Assembly: GCA_003170475.1 (NCBI GenBank)
Contig: PMZI01000082.1
Span: 18,697-82,696 of the forward strand
DNA from: Ignavibacteriota bacterium
Lineage (GTDB): Bacteria > Bacteroidota > Ignavibacteria > UBA10030
Direction: 5' to 3'
Length of the DNA: 64,000 bases
Made by a program: the position numbers and the translations under genes. Positions within the stretch are counted from its first letter, which is position 1; each line of letters starts with the position of its first letter. The notes under the pieces were generated by a model that saw only the letters and a program-made list of their open reading frames with translations, did not search any database and was not told the DNA's origin. Positions 18,688 through 28,769 of this stretch are shown in pieces.

Positions 18688-19383
18688 TCACTTCTCCCCG
18701 AGAAACCTCAACATCTCATCAGCGACAAGTCGGTTTCCGGCGTCATTGAGATGGACGCCGTCTACCGTAAGAATGTTCTTCTCGCTTTTTTCGGTGTTGT
18801 GTGCCGTGAGGTAGGCGATGAAAGCCTTTCGAAGGTCACAGAGGCGGATTCCCTGATCAAATGCAACTCTGCGACTGATAGCACAATATTCGTTGAGCAT
18901 CGGATTTTGACCAACCGTCGAATCGGGATTTTCTCCGATTACGCTGGGAGTGCAAAGGAGGATTTCCGATCCGGAGTACCGAATCCTGGCGATGATTTCC
19001 CGCAGCATGCGTTCAAATTCTTCTTTCGTTGTTCCCTTATGGTTTTCCAACGCCCAATGCCAGACGTCGTTGATACCGATGTAGATGACTACGATGTTTG
19101 GCTTTCTTTCGATCACGTCTTTGCTGAGCCGCTTCTCGAGATCGGTGACTTTATTTCCGCTGATTCCAGCGCCGATGATCTCAAGACCGAGCTCCGGATG
19201 TCGCGCGCGAAGGTCTTCCTGGAGAAGTGCAACATAGCCCTTAGGTTTCACGCCCTGCTCGGTGATGGAGTCACCGAGAAAAAGTATTCGTTCTCCTTTG
19301 CGCAGCAGCATTCGTTCCCCCATGCAGCTCGTCATTGTGGCGGCGATCACCAGGAGCATGAACAAGCTCCGAGCGGTTTTCAT
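18688..19383 (-). CDS. SGNH/GDSL hydrolase (lipoprotein)
   Basis: ILFLGDSITEQG, IYIGINDVWHW, DGVHLNDAGNRLVADEML; lipobox MTSC. Confidence 0.88.
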   Translation of the reverse strand: MKTARSLFMLLVIAATMTSCMGERMLLRKGERILFLGDSITEQGVKPKGYVALLQEDLRARHPELGLEIIGAGISGNKVTDLEKRLSKDVIERKPNIVVIYIGINDVWHWALENHKGTTKEEFERMLREIIARIRYSGSEILLCTPSVIGENPDSTVGQNPMLNEYCAISRRVAFDQGIRLCDLRKAFIAYLTAHNTEKSEKNILTVDGVHLNDAGNRLVADEMLRFLGEK

Positions 19384-19491
19384 GATCAACTCCGGTGGAA
19401 AGGTGTTTGAACGCTCAGGCCTGGGCACGCGGCAATCGCGAAGACACAAGACGAAGAGCACATACTTCACGGTAGGTTTTTTTTGTTTCAA

Positions 19492-20325
19492 TCACAATTT
19501 GAGAGACCCCGGCGAGACTTTTTGACCGCGGATCACATGGACTTCATCACCGACAGCGAGAATCCCCCCTTTGTCGAGGATCAGGTTTTGACCAAAATAA
19601 ACTTCTCCGTTGATGGTCCTGTACGAACTGAGAGTGAGAATGGGTTCCGCAGCACGAGTTCCCGTTTCCTGATTTACCGTTGGAACAGTGCAGCGTGAAC
19701 AGGGCTTTGCGACACGGAAACGTACATCACCAATCCTCAGAGCGGTCCATGTGTCCTCCTCGTATGCCCTGCACCCCTCAAGAACGAGGTTGGGTCGGAA
19801 TCGATTCATCGGGACCGGCTCGACGAGGCGAGCATTGAGATCAGTCAATGACGCTTGGGACATGAGCATGAAAGGAAATGCGTCGGCAAAACTCACTTCT
19901 GTTTTCTGAAGTGAGTACTTCGGGTTCACGAAGCGTTCTGTCTGATCGGGCATGAAGACAAGCCTGCACGAGCGTGAAAGCATCTTCGTAAACCAAGCCG
20001 CCGCCTCCGGTCCGGCGTCCATCGCGTCGAAGGAGTCGTTCCATATATTCACTCGTATTGCGTCCCCGAAGGCCGGCCTCAACGGGAGAGATAGTTCTTC
20101 CATCCCCTGAGATTCAACGATGAGACGCGAAGCATCCAACGTCACGCGGATCAAGGCCATGCGAGGAATCGAGCGTTGGGTAAGGAACTTCCCCCGCTCA
20201 TCCACCACCATCCATCGTCGGTCGTATTCGAGACCGCGGCTCTCAACTCGAGCCGAAGTGACCGGGATGCCCCGAGCGGACTTAATCGGATAGATGTGGA
20301 GTTCGGAGAGTCGAAGGGATGGCAC
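19492..20325 (-). CDS. MOSC domain-containing protein (MOSC N-terminal beta-barrel plus MOSC)
   Basis: LRLSELHIYPIKSARGIPVTSARVESRGLEYDRRWMVVDERGKFLTQR...RFRPNLVL...KPCSRCTVPTVNQETG. Confidence 0.9.
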   Translation of the reverse strand: MPSLRLSELHIYPIKSARGIPVTSARVESRGLEYDRRWMVVDERGKFLTQRSIPRMALIRVTLDASRLIVESQGMEELSLPLRPAFGDAIRVNIWNDSFDAMDAGPEAAAWFTKMLSRSCRLVFMPDQTERFVNPKYSLQKTEVSFADAFPFMLMSQASLTDLNARLVEPVPMNRFRPNLVLEGCRAYEEDTWTALRIGDVRFRVAKPCSRCTVPTVNQETGTRAAEPILTLSSYRTINGEVYFGQNLILDKGGILAVGDEVHVIRGQKVSPGSLKL

Positions 20326-20446
20326 GTTCGCTAATTCGCCTTCAGAGCGCTTGCTGTGGATGATGTGCTGCGTTCAACGGCAAGGTTGTACGCGCTTTCA
20401 GAAACAAACTCATTGTGCATTGAAAGTTGTCCCTCCGTCTTGTCCT

Positions 20447-21619
20447 CTACAAAGAACCCGTTGAGTCAAAGGTAATCCGCAGGTTGATAATCTCCGGCGT
20501 GTTGCCAAGGCGGATCGGCGGCCCCCACGTTCCCACACCGCTCGACACATAGAAGTGCGTCTGGTTCTTTTTCTTGTATCCCCAGCTGACTTCGTAGATG
20601 GCTTCCGTAATCCATCCAAAGGGCCAGATCTGGCCATGGTGTGTGTGACCGGAGAGCTGGAGGTCAACCCCGGCGTCCACCGCCTCATTCAAGCCAATGG
20701 GTTGGTGATCCATCATGATGATGGGAAATCGTCTGTCCACGTTGGCCAGTAACTCCTGGAGAGGCTTTCGCTTCCTTCCCGCAAATTGCGAGATGCTCCT
20801 GTCTTCTCTTCCCACGAGTGTGATATTTCCGTTCACGGTAATCACTTCATCGCGGAGCACTCGAATGCCATGGTCCATCAGGTATTGGTAGGCTTCTTCC
20901 ACTCCGCCAATATACTCATGGTTTCCCGTAACGGCGTAGACTCCGTATTTCGCTTTGATGGTTCGAAGAGTTTCACCGAGGTTCTGTTTGATCACTGGAG
21001 CAAGGTCTTCGTCGACGATGTCGCCCGGGAGCAGAACAAGGTCGGCGTGGAGACTGTTGATCGTGTCGACGATCCGGTTCAATCTTCCGTTCCCAATAAT
21101 CGTCCCCAGATGTATATCCGAGGCTACGGCCACGCTCAGCGTCTTCAATGAATCGGCAGACTTCGGGATGTGAATTGCGAGTGTCTTGAGGCGCGGGTTC
21201 TTCGCATTGAAATATCCCGCGACCAGGGCTATGACAACAACGGACGACACACCGATGACCAAAACAGCTTTTGTGCGGGCGAGGTGTTCGGTGATGAACG
21301 CCGGAAAAAACGGAATGATGTAGTTGACCAAACGGAGCAGATCGATGCACAGGGCCGCCAGCGTGAAATAGGCAAACGCAGCAAACCAGAAACTTCCCAC
21401 CCAGACCACCGCCGTGCTGAATGGTGTGATCGCCACCCGTTCCAGGAGCCTCCCTGCAATGAATGACAGTGAGACCACCCAGAACGCAATCATGTACACC
21501 GTCCGCATTGGTGAACCCGCAGGAATTGCGTGCAGGCCGCGGAAAAATATATAGTAGTTGATAAGGCCATACAACAACAAGAAAATGGAAAAGAAAATGA
21601 TGAAGTTGAGTCGATTCAT
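20447..21619 (-). CDS. Membrane-bound metallophosphoesterase
   Basis: N-terminal TM helices; ASDIHLGTIIG, LPGDIVDED, VTGNHEYIGG, LSGHTHHGQIWPF. Confidence 0.9.
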   Translation of the reverse strand: MNRLNFIIFFSIFLLLYGLINYYIFFRGLHAIPAGSPMRTVYMIAFWVVSLSFIAGRLLERVAITPFSTAVVWVGSFWFAAFAYFTLAALCIDLLRLVNYIIPFFPAFITEHLARTKAVLVIGVSSVVVIALVAGYFNAKNPRLKTLAIHIPKSADSLKTLSVAVASDIHLGTIIGNGRLNRIVDTINSLHADLVLLPGDIVDEDLAPVIKQNLGETLRTIKAKYGVYAVTGNHEYIGGVEEAYQYLMDHGIRVLRDEVITVNGNITLVGREDRSISQFAGRKRKPLQELLANVDRRFPIIMMDHQPIGLNEAVDAGVDLQLSGHTHHGQIWPFGWITEAIYEVSWGYKKKNQTHFYVSSGVGTWGPPIRLGNTPEIINLRITFDSTGSL

Positions 21620-21670
21620 ACCGTCTTCACGTCAGGCAGCGCTCGATGAGGATGCTTGCTCGTGGTCCTT

Positions 21671-22171
21671 TCATTTCATGAGTCGTTTGAGAATTTGAAT
21701 TTGTCCTGCATGGTAAACATCATGCGAGGCAATCCCGGTCAGGATCATCGCATTCTTCACCGTGCTTCCTCGCGGAACACGCTTCAGGTCATTCGCCTGG
21801 AGTGATGTGACTGCTTCGCTCAAAGAACGATGGCACTCATCCATCAGCCGTATGTCACTTCGCCACTGGCCTTCGGTGTGTTGTCCTGTCCTGCGAAACC
21901 AATTGCTTCCCTTCCGTGGAAATGAGCCTCGTTTCTCTCCCAGAATTCTGCGCCGCACGACGTACTTCCAATATGTGCAGTGGACGATGATTTCCCAGAT
22001 GTTGTGTCGGCCGGGTGCAGGACGCCAGAGCGCCTTGCGTAAAGAGAGACCGCGGATTGACCCCCGCAGGTTCGTACCGTGCCACGACTTCCTGTTGTAG
22101 GATTGATCAATGAGCTCCAGAAACGCCTGAACAGGCGCTGAAACAGGTTTCCTCGCCATGGTTGCCTCCAT
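21671..22171 (-). CDS. DinB family protein
   Basis: Four-helix DinB pattern: NIWEIIVHCTYWKY..., ASHDVYHAGQIQILKRL. Confidence 0.8.
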   Translation of the reverse strand: MEATMARKPVSAPVQAFLELIDQSYNRKSWHGTNLRGSIRGLSLRKALWRPAPGRHNIWEIIVHCTYWKYVVRRRILGEKRGSFPRKGSNWFRRTGQHTEGQWRSDIRLMDECHRSLSEAVTSLQANDLKRVPRGSTVKNAMILTGIASHDVYHAGQIQILKRLMK

Positions 22172-22419
22172 GATTCATAGGATTTTCAGCGAATCCGCCT
22201 TTGTGCGATGAAGAATTTCACGTTGCGATTCACTACACGTGGTCGAGTCCACCACTAGAGAACAGTGGTTTTCGACCGAGAGTTTCGCATGTGGACTCGA
22301 AAGAACTCGGTCTCCTGCAATCACGCTAGGGGCCTCGTGAGCGCCTTCTGGACAGACGATAGGCGTTTGTCGCGTTCTCCCAATGTGCTTCACAAGGTAC
22401 GAAAAGAAGGGAAGAAGCT

Positions 22420-23505
22420 CTAGAGGCGTTTGAGAATGGCTATGGTGATATCATCATACGTCCGCGCATCGCCCACGAACCGGTCGATTTCGGCGAGCAG
22501 GCGGTCTCCGATCTGCTGAGGAGAGTATGTCGCAAGCTGCGGCAACAAATCCAGAATCTTTTGTTCTCCGAAGAACGCGCCCGACTCATTGCGGGCTTCC
22601 GTGAGGCCGTCGGAGTACACAAAGACCATGTCATTCGTGTTGAGCTCAAGGCGCTGTTCCTGGTATGTAGCTTGAGGGGAAAGGCCGAGAGCCATTCCGC
22701 CTTTGTCTGTTCTTTCAAGTTGCGCACCACGGACGATGAGAGGAGGAAGATGTCCTGCGTTCACCAGGCGAATAGAGCCCGCGTTGGGCTGAACCTCAAG
22801 ATACACCACTGATGCGAAGAGGTTCGGCAAACTGTCGCGGCAGAAAATGAAGTTGAGCTTCCGACCGAGCTCCGAGAGCGAGGAGAAATCGGGAGCAAGA
22901 GCACGGATCGTTGCCTGCAATTTTGCGGTGAGCAAAGCGGCGCGCAATCCTTTCCCGGCGATGTCACCCAGTGTTACCCCAACTCTGTCCGGGCTGATAT
23001 TGATGAAGTCGACCAGGTCGCCGCCGACTTCATTGGCAGACCGCGTGAACAACCAGAGGCCCCATCCTGACACCGGAGGAGTGCGCTCCGGCATCAAGGC
23101 GTTCTGCACTGCGTGACCTGCCTCTAGTTCCTCGTGAGCGATGAGCTTGTCTTTCAACTCAAGCATGATGATGAACAACAACACAAGAGCGCCGAGCAAA
23201 TGGAGACCCTCATTTCCATTCTTCCCCCAACTGCTGATAATCAGGAACACAGCGACGAGCAGGAGGATGCGGCGGGCGGGGGTGAGTTTGAGAATGAGGC
23301 CCTCGAGAAACCACCAGGAGATGAAAAACAAGCGCCTGAGTGTTCTCATCTCCTTCAGGCGTTTTTCTCTTTCTTCTGTCAGCATGAAATCCTTGAGCTC
23401 TCGGTAGTCGCGCTTCATGGAGCGCTCGAAATCCCCGCGACGAAAATCATCGAGAATGGTTCTACCGATGTTTGGCTGAGAAGAAGAGGAGGTATCGTTT
23501 GTCAT
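22420..23505 (-). CDS. SpoIIE/RsbU-type PP2C-like serine phosphatase with membrane region
   Basis: EVGGDLVDFINISPDRVGVTLGDIAGKGLRAALLTAKLQ...NAGHLPPLI...VFVYSDGLTEARN...YDDITIAIL. Confidence 0.9.
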   Translation of the reverse strand: MTNDTSSSSQPNIGRTILDDFRRGDFERSMKRDYRELKDFMLTEEREKRLKEMRTLRRLFFISWWFLEGLILKLTPARRILLLVAVFLIISSWGKNGNEGLHLLGALVLLFIIMLELKDKLIAHEELEAGHAVQNALMPERTPPVSGWGLWLFTRSANEVGGDLVDFINISPDRVGVTLGDIAGKGLRAALLTAKLQATIRALAPDFSSLSELGRKLNFIFCRDSLPNLFASVVYLEVQPNAGSIRLVNAGHLPPLIVRGAQLERTDKGGMALGLSPQATYQEQRLELNTNDMVFVYSDGLTEARNESGAFFGEQKILDLLPQLATYSPQQIGDRLLAEIDRFVGDARTYDDITIAILKRL

Positions 23506-23639
23506 GGTTTTGAACCGTCAAAGGGAAAGGATACTGCCCGTATAAGGACGTAAGTTCACGTGGAAAGTTATGAAAGGAGAATCAATCCGGGTGACTTTGT
23601 GGCACAGAGAAGCCCTGATAATCCGATGTATTCTCAATT

Positions 23640-24086
23640 TCAGAACAGAAATGGTATCAGGCGCTTTGTTTCTTTGGCGTAGTTGTCGTATTCCGGGTAC
23701 CGAACACGAACGAGAGCTTCTTCGCAACCGATGCGGATGAGGGCACCCGCAAGAGTCAGAAGACCGAATGCGACATTAAGCATGGACAGATTTCCAAAGA
23801 CACCAGCCCAAATAATGTATAAAGCGGCTGCATAAATAGGATGGCGAACATAGCGATAGGGTCCAGTTGTTATCAGCCCACCTTCTGTCGGGCTGGCCGT
23901 GGCATGAAAGCTGCGCCCGCCGAGGTTCACTCTGGCCCAGATCATCAGGCAGAATCCGAGAATTTGGACTGCGATGACGAAGGGAGAGAGGGAGAGGAGC
24001 CCCTGGTTCCGTAGCAAGAGCAGAACACCCGCCATCATCACCACCAATCCCACAGCCGAGAGAAAATCGATCGTCGTCTTTTTCAA
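23640..24086 (-). CDS. Isoprenylcysteine methyltransferase-like/PEMT family membrane protein
   Basis: GLITTGPYRYVRHPIYAAALYIIWAGV motif. Confidence 0.82.
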   Translation of the reverse strand: MKKTTIDFLSAVGLVVMMAGVLLLLRNQGLLSLSPFVIAVQILGFCLMIWARVNLGGRSFHATASPTEGGLITTGPYRYVRHPIYAAALYIIWAGVFGNLSMLNVAFGLLTLAGALIRIGCEEALVRVRYPEYDNYAKETKRLIPFLF

Positions 24087-24490
24087 GGTCCGGCCCCTTC
24101 TCCTGATGAGGTTCGAGCAAGTCCCTTCTCGGCGTCCTCGCTTGCTCTCTTCAACGCTTTGTTGACCGCATCACCGAAGGGACACGTGAGGATCTCTCCG
24201 TACCAATTGCTCTCTGTGATCAGTTCGCCGACAGTCTTCCCGATCCCGATTTCTTCGAAGACCGTACCTGCTTTTCGAAGACTCCCAGCGCCTGCAGTCA
24301 GCTTGAGACTCTTTGTCCTGCCGCCTCTTTTGATGAGATAGAAGGAAAGGAAGATTCCGGGTTCAGTTTCTTCCCAGTAGTGCGGTTTTGAGGCGCGGAT
24401 CTTGTCCTGCAACACTCTCAGATCTATGCCTGTGATGGGTGTCTTGCTGTGAATACAGACGACAATGTAATCCTTCAGTTTCGCCAGCAT
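24083..24490 (-). CDS. Hypothetical protein
   Basis: Intact ORF MLAKLKDYIVVCIHSKTPITGIDLRVLQDK...; 4-nt overlap with the downstream ICMT-like gene. Confidence 0.6.
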   Translation of the reverse strand: MLAKLKDYIVVCIHSKTPITGIDLRVLQDKIRASKPHYWEETEPGIFLSFYLIKRGGRTKSLKLTAGAGSLRKAGTVFEEIGIGKTVGELITESNWYGEILTCPFGDAVNKALKRASEDAEKGLARTSSGEGAGP

Positions 24491-24521
24491 AGTGTGCTCC
24501 CGGGAAAAGAACGTGCATCGA

Positions 24522-25310
24522 TCAACGAAACAAGTCGCGCTTGCTGAAAAGGGATCTCAAGAAACAGTACGCCAGTCTTGAAGGAGTTAACCACTGGATG
24601 CGAATTCCGGACTTGGTGTTGGAGAGGACCTCGTCGGCGATCCAGGGTGTTACCGTCTCGACCCGTTCTGCTAACACGTTGAAGACTTTTTTCGCTCGTT
24701 CCCATTCAGCAGGATTGCCGTCGAACGGCTTTGTCAACAAGTTTGTGAGCACCATACCGGGCCTGATGGCTCCAACGATGACCGGTGTTCCCTTGGTTTC
24801 TCCGGCGAGGGCATCGGTGAGGTAGGCGAGGCCGTATTTTGTCGTGCCATAGAGCGTCAGTCCTTTGATCTTGCGGCCATTGCTGCCGAGGCCCTCCATG
24901 TTGTAGACTGCGCCCGATCCCTGTTCCAACATTCCCCTGATTGCGACGACGGAACCGTGCATTGCACCGATCAGATTTGTTTCTACTCCCGTCTGAATGC
25001 CGTCCGGAGACTGTTGCCAGAAAGGAATTTGACCTGCATTGACGCCTGCATTGTTGATCCAAATATCAACTTTGCCGAAGTGGCCATGAGCTGCATTCCA
25101 AAGGGCCTGGATCTGCTCATACCTGGTTACATCGCACGCCAATCCTATCATCTGCTCCGGCTTGTGGCTCGCGCTGAGGCGAGCCACAGCCGCATCGACC
25201 TTCTCTTGTGTTCGGCCGCTGATTGCGACCGAGCACCCCCGTTTGAGAAAAGCATCCGCAAGACCGTACCCAATACCTTGTGTGCTGCCGGTAACGACGA
25301 TGTTTTTCAT
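24522..25310 (-). CDS. SDR family oxidoreductase
   Basis: VTGSTQGIGYGLADAFLKRG, INNAGVN, YGTTKYGLAYLTDAL. Confidence 0.92.
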   Translation of the reverse strand: MKNIVVTGSTQGIGYGLADAFLKRGCSVAISGRTQEKVDAAVARLSASHKPEQMIGLACDVTRYEQIQALWNAAHGHFGKVDIWINNAGVNAGQIPFWQQSPDGIQTGVETNLIGAMHGSVVAIRGMLEQGSGAVYNMEGLGSNGRKIKGLTLYGTTKYGLAYLTDALAGETKGTPVIVGAIRPGMVLTNLLTKPFDGNPAEWERAKKVFNVLAERVETVTPWIADEVLSNTKSGIRIQWLTPSRLAYCFLRSLFSKRDLFR

Positions 25311-25351
25311 GGGTTCATCTTGCCGGAGATCGGTGATTGGGACTGCTCACT

Positions 25352-26113
25352 CTATTTTCCGTCGATCTGGGACAACACCTTGCCGCTGTCTATCTTCTTT
25401 GCCCAGGCCTCGATCTCTGTCGTCGGGCCGGAGAACTCCATAGTGATATTGTACACTGAGGTCTTCGAACTCACGCCTTTCTCGGGCATCTTCATGTCAA
25501 CTTTAGAAAGCTGTTTTGTGTCTTTGAGATTGACGGGATCGAAAAATATGCGGACCCTGCTTTTTTCCTCATTCCCATCGCTTTTTTCCTTCAACGCTAT
25601 GAGGCCTGTCCGCTCAAAGAGCACGCCGTCGGGATCAATGGCCTCCCCGCCACTTTGATTGATGTTGACGTGAATCTCGATCGGCTCCTTCTTTCCCTCA
25701 ATCTTCTTCAGTTGCATCTGGCCCGACTTCTGCTGCATTTCCTGGGCGAGTTTTCCGATAGCCTGATAGTCCCCTTTTGCCTGAGCTTCAGCGATCTTTT
25801 TCTCGTAGTCTTTTTGGAGATCTTTCTCGGACTTTTCGGCTGACTTGTCGCTCCCAAACGTCCTACTCCCACTTCCGTAGGCAGGATAGAACAGACCGCT
25901 GTCGTGGTTTTTGCTTGCGTCCGTCGGGAGACTAAAATTCTCCTTCTCCTTCACGTAGCCGGCTGGAGGTTGGCCGACCGCATCCAGAGCATTGACCAGT
26001 TTCTTCTTCAGGGTTGCAACTTCATCGCGGGTATACGGTACGGAGTTCTGCGCAACCGCAATTCCGAAAAACAACGCCGCAAAGATGACGATTGAGGTCA
26101 AACGACGTGTCAT
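25352..26113 (-). CDS. Hypothetical secreted protein
   Basis: Signal peptide MTRRLTSIVIFAALFFGIAVAQ; intact 253-aa ORF. Confidence 0.6.
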   Translation of the reverse strand: MTRRLTSIVIFAALFFGIAVAQNSVPYTRDEVATLKKKLVNALDAVGQPPAGYVKEKENFSLPTDASKNHDSGLFYPAYGSGSRTFGSDKSAEKSEKDLQKDYEKKIAEAQAKGDYQAIGKLAQEMQQKSGQMQLKKIEGKKEPIEIHVNINQSGGEAIDPDGVLFERTGLIALKEKSDGNEEKSRVRIFFDPVNLKDTKQLSKVDMKMPEKGVSSKTSVYNITMEFSGPTTEIEAWAKKIDSGKVLSQIDGK

Positions 26114-26214
26114 GATTGTCTCCTTGGTGGTGTGAAAGAGGTGAATTTGATTTCGGAAGTGTAGGAGTGTGATTGGAGTATCGCTAACTTTTCGGGAAAC
26201 CGCAACAGCGCGTT

Positions 26215-26595
26215 CTATCGCATGCCGTTGTCATAGTTTGCCCGCACCGAAAGTAATTCTCCCGACTTCACAGTGTAAGGGCCGGTCTCAGAGGGAATCA
26301 TCGACTCCTTCACGCGCAGATAATATGTCCCGGGATCGAGGGACGAAGAGAACCTTCCTTTGCTGTCCGTCAGCACCTCGAAAATGACAATGTGATTTGA
26401 AGTGAGAACCAGAACAGTACTGATTGTCTCAAGCGGAGGAGGAACCCAGCCCACGGGTGTGGGGCCGGGGGTGGCGACGGAATATACCTGTCCCTGAATT
26501 TCGGCCATCGGAGTGACCACGTTTCCCCGATCGCTGCAGCCACTCATAGCGGCGGCGATCAAAGCCGAGACAAGAACAAATTTGAAGATTCTCAT
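26215..26595 (-). CDS. Putative lipoprotein with carboxypeptidase-regulatory-like fold
   Basis: Lipobox MSGCSDRG; DSKGRFSSSLDPGTYYLRV resembles CarboxypepD_reg motif. Confidence 0.55.
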   Translation of the reverse strand: MRIFKFVLVSALIAAAMSGCSDRGNVVTPMAEIQGQVYSVATPGPTPVGWVPPPLETISTVLVLTSNHIVIFEVLTDSKGRFSSSLDPGTYYLRVKESMIPSETGPYTVKSGELLSVRANYDNGMR

Positions 26596-26645
26596 AAGCG
26601 CTCTTCTTCAGCTCGGAATCAAGCCAGGTAACGTGAACGCTTCTT

Positions 26646-27158
26646 CTACGGCAGGTCGATCATCTTTGGATCATGTTCCAGGCGCACCACTTTCCACTCT
26701 TGCTCGGCCGCATCGAAATCAGCGATCTTCTCCAATGGCAGCTTGATGTATTTCCCATAGCCGGTTGCTGCCACCTCGCCGTCCTGGAGGAGTATTTCGC
26801 CGGTGCCTTCGAAGAAACGGCTGGTGTCGTTCGTGATGCGTCCGACAACGCGAAGTTCCTGGTGAAGAGGAATCGGCTTCTTGAACTTCGTCGTGAATTC
26901 TACCGTAACGCCCCACAACATTTCTTCGTAGTGCATCATAATGGCTCTGCCGATTGTCTCGTCCAGAAGTGCGGTGGTGATGCCGCCGTGCAATCTGCCC
27001 GGGTAGCTTTGGTGGCCGTCGGATGGCGTGAAGACACACACAAGCTCTTTGTTCTCCAATTCATAGAAGGATGCTTTGAGGCCGTACGGATTTTTCAGGC
27101 CGCACACAAGACACATTTTGCTGTTTTGTTGTTTTCCTGTTACATGGTGATGCGCCAA
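26646..27158 (-). CDS. PaaI family (hotdog) thioesterase
   Basis: YPGRLHGGITTALLDETIGRAIM hotdog motif. Confidence 0.85.
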   Translation of the reverse strand: MAHHHVTGKQQNSKMCLVCGLKNPYGLKASFYELENKELVCVFTPSDGHQSYPGRLHGGITTALLDETIGRAIMMHYEEMLWGVTVEFTTKFKKPIPLHQELRVVGRITNDTSRFFEGTGEILLQDGEVAATGYGKYIKLPLEKIADFDAAEQEWKVVRLEHDPKMIDLP

Positions 27159-27193
27159 GATGATCTCCTGTCTTTTGCCCGATACGGATGGAT

Positions 27194-27598
27194 CTAGGCT
27201 GATTCTTTGATGTTGCCGCTGGTTACCATTGCCACAAACTCCTTTGACATGAACTTAGCCGCTCCAAGTTTCGTCAATTCTCTGAGTTCCTTGAGAAGGG
27301 TTTTGTCGACCGTCGTGAAGTTGAGACAAGCCTTTCCCTGCATGCGTTTCTTCAGTGCTGGGGACATGGATTTCGACAACTCGGGGAAGCAGTACAGCGC
27401 CATCAGGTGGAAGCTGACATACGCCTTTTCGGTTCGCACGCCCCCGAAGAAAATGCGATGCTTGTTTTTCAGGACAACTTTGGTGTCGAGGTAGATACCC
27501 GTATCACTTTCAGAGACGACAATCAGCTTCTTCAGATATGGTTTGAAGATTCCTTTGAGCTCTCGCGCGACAGCTTTGAATTCACTCTTGTCTACCAT
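27194..27598 (-). CDS. DUF1801-like hypothetical protein
   Basis: Intact ORF with VSFHLMALYCFPEL...KKRMQGKACLNFTTVDKTLLKEL. Confidence 0.55.
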   Translation of the reverse strand: MVDKSEFKAVARELKGIFKPYLKKLIVVSESDTGIYLDTKVVLKNKHRIFFGGVRTEKAYVSFHLMALYCFPELSKSMSPALKKRMQGKACLNFTTVDKTLLKELRELTKLGAAKFMSKEFVAMVTSGNIKESA

Positions 27599-27680
27599 CG
27601 AATATTCCTCTTTTCTCGGTGCGGTTGCTCCCTCGATGCAGGTGCAAAGTAATTCAAAATGAATGGAGTTTCAAGAAGGG

Positions 27681-28190
27681 TCAGGACTTCTGCGTGGGCT
27701 CGTACCGCCAGCGCCACACCGGACCATCCTCAGGATCAATCACGTCGCCGACGAATTTCATCCCGACGTTCTGTAGCACTTTGGTTGATGCATTAGGGTG
27801 GGGAAGCGTGTGAGCAATGATCTGAGGAAGATCAGGATGGGAAAGAGCGATCTGTATGAGTGCATATGCCATCGCGGTGGCGTAGCCTTTTCCCTCGTTG
27901 TCTGGAAACGTGAAGTAAGCTATTTCTACCGTCTTCTCCCGGTTGGGTCCTCCCTTGAAGGCGCAGGTGCCGACGATGGTCCTGCTGAGTTTGTCGACAG
28001 TCAGATAGCCGATCCACGGTGGAACCGCGCCCACCGAAAGCATGAACTTTTTCCAGAGTGCCGCCATATCGCGAGTATGTCCGCTGTTCAGCCCGGCACT
28101 CACGTTGTGCTTTGCGCAGTAGGATCCAAGGTCCGCTTCGATCAGCGCCAGTGCATCCTCTCCGAGCTCGAGCAGTTGAATGTCAGTCAT
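27681..28190 (-). CDS. GNAT family N-acetyltransferase
   Basis: IVGTCAFKGGPNREKTVEIAYFTFPDNEGKGYATAMAYALIQIAL...NASTKVLQNVGMKFVGDV. Confidence 0.85.
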   Translation of the reverse strand: MTDIQLLELGEDALALIEADLGSYCAKHNVSAGLNSGHTRDMAALWKKFMLSVGAVPPWIGYLTVDKLSRTIVGTCAFKGGPNREKTVEIAYFTFPDNEGKGYATAMAYALIQIALSHPDLPQIIAHTLPHPNASTKVLQNVGMKFVGDVIDPEDGPVWRWRYEPTQKS

Positions 28191-28238
28191 GAGATGGTCG
28201 TGATCCTGGTGACATTAGATTAGACTCGCATGCGATGA

Positions 28239-28700
28239 TCAACCGATCAGTGAATATGATCCTTCCACCATGGCTTGCCATTGATTCCCATCACTGGAAG
28301 TCTCCAGTTTGTATATATAGCTTTTGTCGGAGATGATTTCCCAAGATGCACGGGCGTAGCCTTGTTGAGACTTGTTCGTCATTGTAAGTTTCTTGTTATC
28401 AAACGACCCCTGGAAAACATTCGCCCCCGTTTCCATTGAATCGAACCAGTGCAGAACATACAATTGACTAATCGGGTCCCATGTGAATATTCCATGTCCT
28501 CGAAAATTGACGATGTCGTTCATTGCCACCTCATAATCCTGAATGACGGCAAGTCCATCCAGCGCGGACCGGTTGTTCACATGGCTTACAACCATCACAC
28601 CCTTAGGATCCCAGGGGGGAAACATCTTTTCTTCTGCTTTCCAGATACCGACAAGTGACTGGAGTTTGCGATGCGCATCGGTTGGTTTCGGAATTTCCAT
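28239..28700 (-). CDS. DUF1579-like protein
   Basis: LQSLVGIWKAEEKMFP...YVLHWFDSMETGANVFQGSFDNKKLTM. Confidence 0.6.
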   Translation of the reverse strand: MEIPKPTDAHRKLQSLVGIWKAEEKMFPPWDPKGVMVVSHVNNRSALDGLAVIQDYEVAMNDIVNFRGHGIFTWDPISQLYVLHWFDSMETGANVFQGSFDNKKLTMTNKSQQGYARASWEIISDKSYIYKLETSSDGNQWQAMVEGSYSLIG

Positions 28701-28769
28701 GGTTTGTCTCCAAGTAGATTACCTTCTATCGCTGAATCTTGACCGCGCCATTTCCAACATGAACACTCC

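Noticed and set aside
18616-19410. 264-aa plus-strand ORF
   Set aside because: Antisense to the SGNH hydrolase and begins inside the intrinsic terminator
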